NCBI GenBank assembly: GCA_903893675.1
Contig: CAITNA010000091.1
Coordinates: 1-16,502, forward strand
DNA from: an uncultured Micrococcales bacterium
GTDB lineage: Bacteria > Actinomycetota > Actinomycetes > Actinomycetales > Microbacteriaceae
DNA length: 16,502 nucleotides
Direction of reading: 5' to 3'
The notes under the pieces are model-generated. The model saw only the letters and a list, made by a program, of their open reading frames with translations, made no database searches and was not told the DNA's origin. Below are positions 12,783 to 16,502 of this stretch, in pieces (within the stretch, counting starts at the first letter, position 1; each line of letters begins with the position of its first letter). A program made the translations under genes and the position numbers.

Positions 12783-13268
12783 GTGGCTAAGAACGAAACC
12801 GTAGACGTAGCACCAGAGAGCTACAGCACCGAGACTCCTGCTGCTAAGTCGGCACCTGCACGCTCACGTGGCGCACTGACCCAGCCAGGTGCTGGCCTCG
12901 GTCGTCGCAAGGAAGCTGTTGCACGTGTTCGCATCGTGCCAGGCACCGGCGTCATCAAGGTGAACGGCCGCGCACTCGAGGACTACTTCCCAAACAAGTT
13001 GCACCAGCAGCTGATCAACGACCCATTCACCGTTCTTGAGCTCAAGGGCGCATACGACGTCATCGCTCGCATCAACGGTGGTGGCATCGCAGGTCAGGCC
13101 GGCGCACTTCGTCTCGGCATTGCTCGTGCATTGAACGGCATCGACCGCGACAACAACCGCCCTGCACTCAAGAAGGCTGGCTTCCTCAAGCGCGACCCAC
13201 GTGTCATCGAGCGCAAGAAGGCCGGTCTCAAGAAGGCACGCAAGGCTTCGCAGTTCTCGAAGCGTTAA
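12783..13268 (+). CDS. rpsI: 30S ribosomal protein S9
   Basis: S9 is in the 30S head; its C-terminal SKR tail touches P-site tRNA, and here the protein ends QFSKR as expected. The core begins near residue 35 (GAGLGRRKEAVARVRIVPGTG) and includes NGRALEDYFPNKLHQQLINDPF and GGGIAGQAGALRLGIARALN. I chose the GTG at 12783 (161 residues), because GAGAGAAG stands 5 nt before it, over a TTG 15 nt earlier that lies in that same purine stretch. About 34 N-terminal residues are an unconserved Glu/Ala/Pro-rich tail. Confidence 0.95.
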   Translation: MAKNETVDVAPESYSTETPAAKSAPARSRGALTQPGAGLGRRKEAVARVRIVPGTGVIKVNGRALEDYFPNKLHQQLINDPFTVLELKGAYDVIARINGGGIAGQAGALRLGIARALNGIDRDNNRPALKKAGFLKRDPRVIERKKAGLKKARKASQFSKR

Positions 13269-13297
13269 ATCGCTTTTGGTCTGGCTTGTGCCACGAC

Positions 13298-13303
13298 TAG
13301 TCT
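13298..13303 (+). promoter_or_regulatory. -10-like box for a leaderless glmM transcript
   Basis: TAGTCT fits TANNNT and is followed by exactly 7 bases before the glmM ATG, so a transcript would begin at or next to the start codon. TTTGGT (13275-13280, 17-bp spacer) or TTGGTC (13276-13281) could be a weak -35. There is only a faint GAAG and no real Shine-Dalgarno before the ATG, which agrees with leaderless translation, frequent in actinobacteria. Confidence 0.5.
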
Positions 13304-13310
13304 GAAGAAC

Positions 13311-14657
13311 ATGGCCCGACTGTTTGGCACCGATGGCGTACGCGGACTCGCGAATCGCGATCTCACCGTTGAACTTGCCGTCAAACTCGCACAGGCTGCA
13401 GCCATCGTTCTCGGCGAAGAAAGCCGCAAGCGCGGCGAGAAGCCAAAGGCCGTAATCGGCCGCGACCCACGAATCTCTGGCGAGTTCCTCGCAGCCGCCG
13501 TTGCCGCTGGCCTTGCCAGCTCGGGCGTCGACGTTCTCGATGCTGGCATGCTGCCAACTCCCGCTACAGCTTTTCTAACCGCAGACATCGCCGCCGACTT
13601 CGGCGTGATGATCTCGGCATCGCACAACCCGGCCCCAGACAACGGCATCAAGTTCTTTGCCCGCGGTGGCCACAAGCTTCCTGACGCCATCGAAGACCAA
13701 ATCGAAGCGCTCATGGATGGCGAAATGCTGGCTCCGGTAGGCGGCGGTGTCGGTCACGTGACGCGCTTTGCCGACGCAGAAGATCGCTACATCGTGCACC
13801 TGCTCAAAGCACTGCCGAATCGTCTAGATGGTTTGAAGATTGTCGTCGACTGCGCACACGGTGCAGCATCTGGCGTTTCACCTCAGGCATTCGTCGACGC
13901 CGGCGCACAGGTGATCGTCATCGGCGCAGAGCCAGACGGTCACAACATCAACCTCGGATACGGTTCGACCCACCTGTCTGCACTGCAGTCTGCTGTGCTT
14001 GAGCACGGAGCCGACGCGGGCATCGCCCACGATGGCGACGCCGACCGCTGCCTGGCTGTCGACCATACCGGCAAGATTGTCGACGGCGATGAGATCATGG
14101 CGATCATGGCGCTGTCATTCAAGGAGCGCGGCCAGCTTGCGCGCAACACTTTGGTGGCAACCGTGATGAGCAACCTCGGATTGAAGATTGCAATGCGCGA
14201 TGCCGGCATCGAAATGATCGAGACCAAGGTTGGCGACCGCTACGTTCTCGAAGAGATTCGCGCAGGTGGTTACACACTCGGTGGCGAGCAGAGCGGCCAC
14301 ATCATCTTCTCGCGCTGGGCAACTACCGGCGATGGCATTCTCACCGGTCTCAAGTTGATGGCCGAGGTTGCCCGCAGCAAGAAGTCACTTGCCGAGCTTG
14401 CCGGCGCGATGAAGATTTTGCCTCAGGTGTTGATCAACGTTCCTGGTGTCGACAAGAATCGCGTCGACAGCGACGAAGAACTGCAGGCAGCTGTCGCACA
14501 GGCCGAGGCAGAACTGCACGGCACCGGTCGCGTGCTGCTTCGCGCATCGGGCACCGAGCCACTGGTTCGCGTGATGGTCGAGGCGGCCGACGAGGGCACC
14601 GCTCAGTCTTGGGCAGACCGCATCGCCCGCGTTGTCGAAAAGCGCTTGGCCATCTAG
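13311..14657 (+). CDS. glmM: Phosphoglucosamine mutase
   Basis: GlmM converts glucosamine-6-phosphate to glucosamine-1-phosphate for UDP-GlcNAc and peptidoglycan synthesis. It has 448 residues in the four-domain phosphohexomutase fold. The catalytic phosphoserine is Ser104 in ISASHNPAPDNGIKFF, the Mg-binding loop is D241-GDADR, the sugar-binding loop is GGEQSGH (324-330) and the phosphate-binding loop is RASGTEPLVRV (from 411). The N-terminal RLFGTDGVRG is typical and fixes the start. It follows rpsI by 42 nt, the usual actinobacterial order, and converges with the rhodopsin gene. Confidence 0.98.
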   Translation: MARLFGTDGVRGLANRDLTVELAVKLAQAAAIVLGEESRKRGEKPKAVIGRDPRISGEFLAAAVAAGLASSGVDVLDAGMLPTPATAFLTADIAADFGVMISASHNPAPDNGIKFFARGGHKLPDAIEDQIEALMDGEMLAPVGGGVGHVTRFADAEDRYIVHLLKALPNRLDGLKIVVDCAHGAASGVSPQAFVDAGAQVIVIGAEPDGHNINLGYGSTHLSALQSAVLEHGADAGIAHDGDADRCLAVDHTGKIVDGDEIMAIMALSFKERGQLARNTLVATVMSNLGLKIAMRDAGIEMIETKVGDRYVLEEIRAGGYTLGGEQSGHIIFSRWATTGDGILTGLKLMAEVARSKKSLAELAGAMKILPQVLINVPGVDKNRVDSDEELQAAVAQAEAELHGTGRVLLRASGTEPLVRVMVEAADEGTAQSWADRIARVVEKRLAI

Positions 14658-14715
14658 CCACAGCCACAGCCGCACCAAGCGCGAGAGCCGCTGCACGAAC
14701 ATCCGTGTTAAAGAA

Positions 14716-14745
14716 TTGCGGGCCACCGAAATCGGTGACCCGCAA
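14716..14745. terminator. Shared terminator hairpin between glmM and the rhodopsin gene
   Basis: TTGCGGGCCACCG (14716-14728) pairs with CGGTGACCCGCAA (14733-14745) around AAAT. Twelve pairs form with one C-A mismatch on the plus strand, which becomes G-T (a G-U pair) in minus-strand RNA, so the helix is perfect for the rhodopsin transcript. On the minus strand TTCTTTAA follows, a modest T-tract. On the plus strand there is only AACTTACT. It probably ends the rhodopsin mRNA mainly and blocks convergent read-through. Confidence 0.7.
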
Positions 14746-14761
14746 AACTTACTAAGGAGTT

Positions 14762-15553
14762 TTACTCGTCTTTGAACTCGCTCTTTGCGAATTCCTTGTC
14801 GTCTTCTGCCGACTTGATGCGTGCGACCGAGAAGATGATCAGACCGAATAGACACTTCGCCAAGATGTCGGCGATGCTGTAGCCGACCTCACGAGCAACG
14901 AATCGACTTGGGTCGAATCCGGTGGTGCCCATAGCGAGAATGAAGGTGATTGGGTAGACGCCCCAAGTTGCGATCAGCAAAATGCGGAGCAACTTGATCT
15001 TGGTCTGAACTGCCTTCGACTGGCGCGAGAGGCTCTTGCCGAGTTCGATGAACAGCACATACAAGATGTAGAGGAACGGAATGGTTGACAGCAGACCCCA
15101 GATGCCTGGGTCGCTGATGCCGAACACGGTGAGGTGTGCGTCGCCAGGGTAACCAAGCAAGATCATCGCTGCAGCGGCTGGTACTAGTCGGTTCAGCATT
15201 GAACTCTGGGCAGCGCGTGCAAGTGCAAGCACGGCAACCAGCTCGACCAATAGCAATGGAACGGTGAGCAGCCAGTCAACGTAGCGGTAGCCAACGTTGT
15301 AGGCAGCAGGGTTGTTTACGCCGCCGGTTGCGAATGCGTGGTTGAAGTTGTCAAACATGCGGAAGTAGTGGTACGTGGCAATTGCAGTTACGGTGCCAGA
15401 GACCATTACGGCCAAGCGGTAGCGAGGCAGAACTCGTTCACGTGCGACGAATAGGAAGATCGACGTAAAGAGCATTGATGCTAGACCGAGCGACAAAACG
15501 TTGTAAACCAGGATGAACTGGCCGTCGCTCAGCGTTGCTGAGAGTGGATTCAT
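14762..15553 (-). CDS. actR: Actinorhodopsin, light-driven proton pump of the xanthorhodopsin-like group
   Basis: A seven-helix retinal protein of the cytoplasmic membrane, 263 residues. Helix C RYVDWLLTVPLLLVEL gives the pumping triad Asp93 (acceptor), Thr97 and Glu104 (donor). Leu101 is the green-tuning position of proteorhodopsins. His62 in TYHYFR can pair with Asp93, as in xanthorhodopsin. Helix F has TWGVYP, and helix G has Asp229 and the retinal Lys233 (DILAK). In helix E, WGLLSTIPFLYILYVLF aligns without gaps with bacteriorhodopsin WWAISTAAMLYILYVLF. Gly153 thus replaces the second Trp, the feature that opens the carotenoid-antenna fenestration. AAAGG stands 6 nt before the ATG. The C-terminus is a charged cytoplasmic tail. 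It is transcribed opposite to the ribosomal genes. Carotenoid or retinal synthesis genes are not in the window. Confidence 0.96.
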   Translation of the reverse strand: MNPLSATLSDGQFILVYNVLSLGLASMLFTSIFLFVARERVLPRYRLAVMVSGTVTAIATYHYFRMFDNFNHAFATGGVNNPAAYNVGYRYVDWLLTVPLLLVELVAVLALARAAQSSMLNRLVPAAAAMILLGYPGDAHLTVFGISDPGIWGLLSTIPFLYILYVLFIELGKSLSRQSKAVQTKIKLLRILLIATWGVYPITFILAMGTTGFDPSRFVAREVGYSIADILAKCLFGLIIFSVARIKSAEDDKEFAKSEFKDE

Positions 15554-15573
15554 TTGTAGCCTTTCAATTGATG

Positions 15574-15587
15574 TTCTTTATAAAGAA
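15574..15587 (-). promoter_or_regulatory. Putative rhodopsin promoter inside a 14-bp palindrome
   Basis: TTCTTTATAAAGAA is its own reverse complement. Read on the minus strand it holds TATAAA (15582-15577), a good -10 box. Transcription would begin near 15570 and leave a ~17-nt leader with the AAAGG ribosome binding site. The base at the usual -35 distance (TCGATG) is poor, so an activator or alternative sigma factor may be needed, or the palindrome may bind a repressor. Confidence 0.5.
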
Positions 15588-15649
15588 AGTCATCGTTTGC
15601 ATCGAGGGGCCTAGGTTCAGACCAGGCGACACCCATACGAATGGCTCAA

Positions 15650-15666
15650 TCTCAGTTAACTCTCAG
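15650..15666. repeat. Direct repeat TCTCAG, 11-bp period, upstream of the rhodopsin gene
   Basis: TCTCAG occurs at 15650-15655 and 15661-15666, separated by TTAAC; on the rhodopsin strand this reads CTGAGAGTTAACTGAGA. The period of one helical turn places both copies on the same face of the DNA, about 70-85 bp before the predicted rhodopsin -10. The rest of the 184-base gap shows no gene. Confidence 0.3.
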
Positions 15667-15711
15667 GTTCGGGCGAGTCTTCCCGCGCGTTGGTAACGAA
15701 CAGATAACGCT

Positions 15712-15747
15712 CAAAACGGCGCTGGGATGCGCGAGCGCTAGTTTTTG
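15712..15747. terminator. Bidirectional-looking terminator over the coaA stop codon
   Basis: GCGCT (15719-15723) pairs with AGCGC (15734-15738) around a 10-nt loop. The helix can continue through a G-U pair, one bulge and AAAAC/GTTTT. In the minus-strand RNA of coaA the stem is followed by TTTTG; in the plus-strand RNA it is followed by GTTTTTG. The coaA TAG is in the 5' arm. This separates coaA from the rhodopsin gene downstream of it. Confidence 0.5.
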
Positions 15748-16502
15748 CGGAGCAGAACCGACTCGACCCGGTGGTTTTCGCCCTTTTGCAGCACCAGGGT
15801 TGCTCGCGAGCGGGTCGGCAGGATGTTCTCGGTCAGGTTCGGCAGGTTGATGGTTCGCCAGATCTCGGCTGCGCGCTCGAGTGCCTTATCGAGTGGCATC
15901 TCTGCATAGCGGTGGAAGTAGCTCTTCGGGTTGGTGAAGGCACCCTCGCGCAGCTTCTCGAAACGTCCGAGGAACCACTTGGTGATCTGGCCAACTTCGG
16001 CATCGACGTAGATCTTGAAGTCGAAGTAGTCGCTTAGGGCAACCTCTTGGCCGGGAGCCGGCGGCTGTAGCACGTTCAGACCCTCGATGATGACAACGTC
16101 TGGCGCCTCGACGACCACGTGCTGGTCGGTGATGTCATAGGTGAGGTGCGAGTAGATGGGTGCGCTGACCGAGGCAACACCCGACTTGATGTCTGCCACG
16201 AAGTTGAGCAGCGCCTTGCGGTCGTATGACTCAGGGAAACCCTTGCGGGCCATGATGCCGCGGCGCTCGAGTTCGGCGTTCGGATAGAGGAACCCATCGG
16301 TAGTGACCAGGGCCACGCGCGGCGTGGACTCCCAGCGCGACAGCAGTTCGCGAAGCACACGCGAAACGGTGCTCTTGCCAACCGCGACCGAGCCGGCGAC
16401 GCCGATTATGAAAGGGGTGCCGGCGGCGCGCTCGCCCATGAAGGCGGCCTCGGCCTGGTGCAGCGCCTTGGCCTGAGTCACATAAATGTTGAGCAGGCGG
16501 CT
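15738..16502 (-). CDS. coaA: Pantothenate kinase type I, N-terminus beyond the window (partial)
   Basis: CoaA phosphorylates pantothenate, the first step of coenzyme A synthesis, and is feedback-inhibited by CoA in the type I family. The visible 254 residues start in SRLLNIYVTQAKALHQAEAAF. They contain the P-loop GVAGSVAVGKST (Lys43 of the fragment), TTDGFLYPNAELERRGIMARKGFPESYD, the IIEGLNVLQ strand and FKIYVDAEVGQITKWFLGRFEKLREGAF. The C-terminus (TLVLQKGENHRVESVLLRKN) is complete. The reading frame stays open to the last base, so about 50-60 residues are missing from the usual ~310. The in-frame GTG at 16481 is internal. It converges with glmM, with the rhodopsin gene between them. Confidence 0.97.
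   Translation of the reverse strand, partial: SRLLNIYVTQAKALHQAEAAFMGERAAGTPFIIGVAGSVAVGKSTVSRVLRELLSRWESTPRVALVTTDGFLYPNAELERRGIMARKGFPESYDRKALLNFVADIKSGVASVSAPIYSHLTYDITDQHVVVEAPDVVIIEGLNVLQPPAPGQEVALSDYFDFKIYVDAEVGQITKWFLGRFEKLREGAFTNPKSYFHRYAEMPLDKALERAAEIWRTINLPNLTENILPTRSRATLVLQKGENHRVESVLLRKN

Noticed and set aside
14658..14715. Short CCACAGCCACAGCCGCACC repeat after glmM
   Set aside because: Too short and imperfect to be a repeat family; no function can be assigned.
15641..15850. A plus-strand reading frame of 69 codons across the coaA-rhodopsin gap and the end of coaA
   Set aside because: It has no ribosome binding site, runs antisense over the coaA 3' end and the terminator stem, and its composition shows no protein-like pattern.
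1..16502. Mobile elements, CRISPR arrays, tRNA or rRNA genes, pseudogenes
   Set aside because: None seen: no transposase or integrase frame, no regularly spaced repeats, no cloverleaf, and all conserved genes have intact frames apart from those cut by the window edges.

Overview
The window is a ribosomal-protein / housekeeping block from a small-genome actinobacterium, most likely a freshwater member of the Microbacteriaceae (the Rhodoluna/Aquiluna 'Luna' type). Four things point there. The gene order is actinobacterial (secY-adk-map-infA-rpmJ-rpsM-rpsK-rpoA-rplQ-truA, then rplM-rpsI-glmM). rpsN is absent from the spc segment, as in Micrococcus, and rpsD is absent from the alpha segment. The base composition is only moderately GC-rich. 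An actinorhodopsin gene sits between glmM and coaA. The family assignment is inference from content and order; no database search was possible.

Layout: positions 1-5275 hold the end of rpsC and the continuous S10/spc run rplP, rpmC, rpsQ, rplN, rplX, rplE, rpsH, rplF, rplR, rpsE, rpmD, rplO, all on the plus strand. Many genes are joined by TAATG stop/start overlaps. Positions 5306-8066 hold secY, adk and map (protein export, nucleotide balance, N-terminal Met removal). Positions 8204-12121 hold infA, rpmJ, rpsM, rpsK, rpoA, rplQ and truA. Unlike the tightly packed spc part, this segment has longer gaps rich in RNA hairpins, including a compact multi-hairpin leader with a possible pseudoknot in front of rpsM. 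Positions 12122-13268 hold a readable promoter, a structured leader and rplM-rpsI. glmM (13311-14657) has a -10-like box 7 nt before its ATG, as in leaderless transcripts.

On the minus strand, convergent with glmM, lie the actinorhodopsin gene (14762-15553) and the 3' part of coaA (15738 to the window end). A hairpin terminator separates glmM from the rhodopsin gene, and a second, bidirectional-looking terminator overlaps the coaA stop. The rhodopsin is therefore probably its own transcription unit, started from a TATAAA box that lies inside a perfect 14-bp palindrome.

Functionally, nearly everything serves translation and growth: ribosomal proteins, IF-1, RNA polymerase alpha, tRNA pseudouridylation, Sec translocation, adenylate kinase, methionine aminopeptidase, the peptidoglycan precursor enzyme GlmM and the CoA enzyme CoaA. 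The outlier is the light-driven proton pump. It has the DTE proton-pumping triad, a green-tuning leucine and a glycine at the position that opens the carotenoid-antenna fenestration in xanthorhodopsin-type pumps. I see no mobile elements, CRISPR arrays, tRNAs or rRNAs, and no obviously broken genes.
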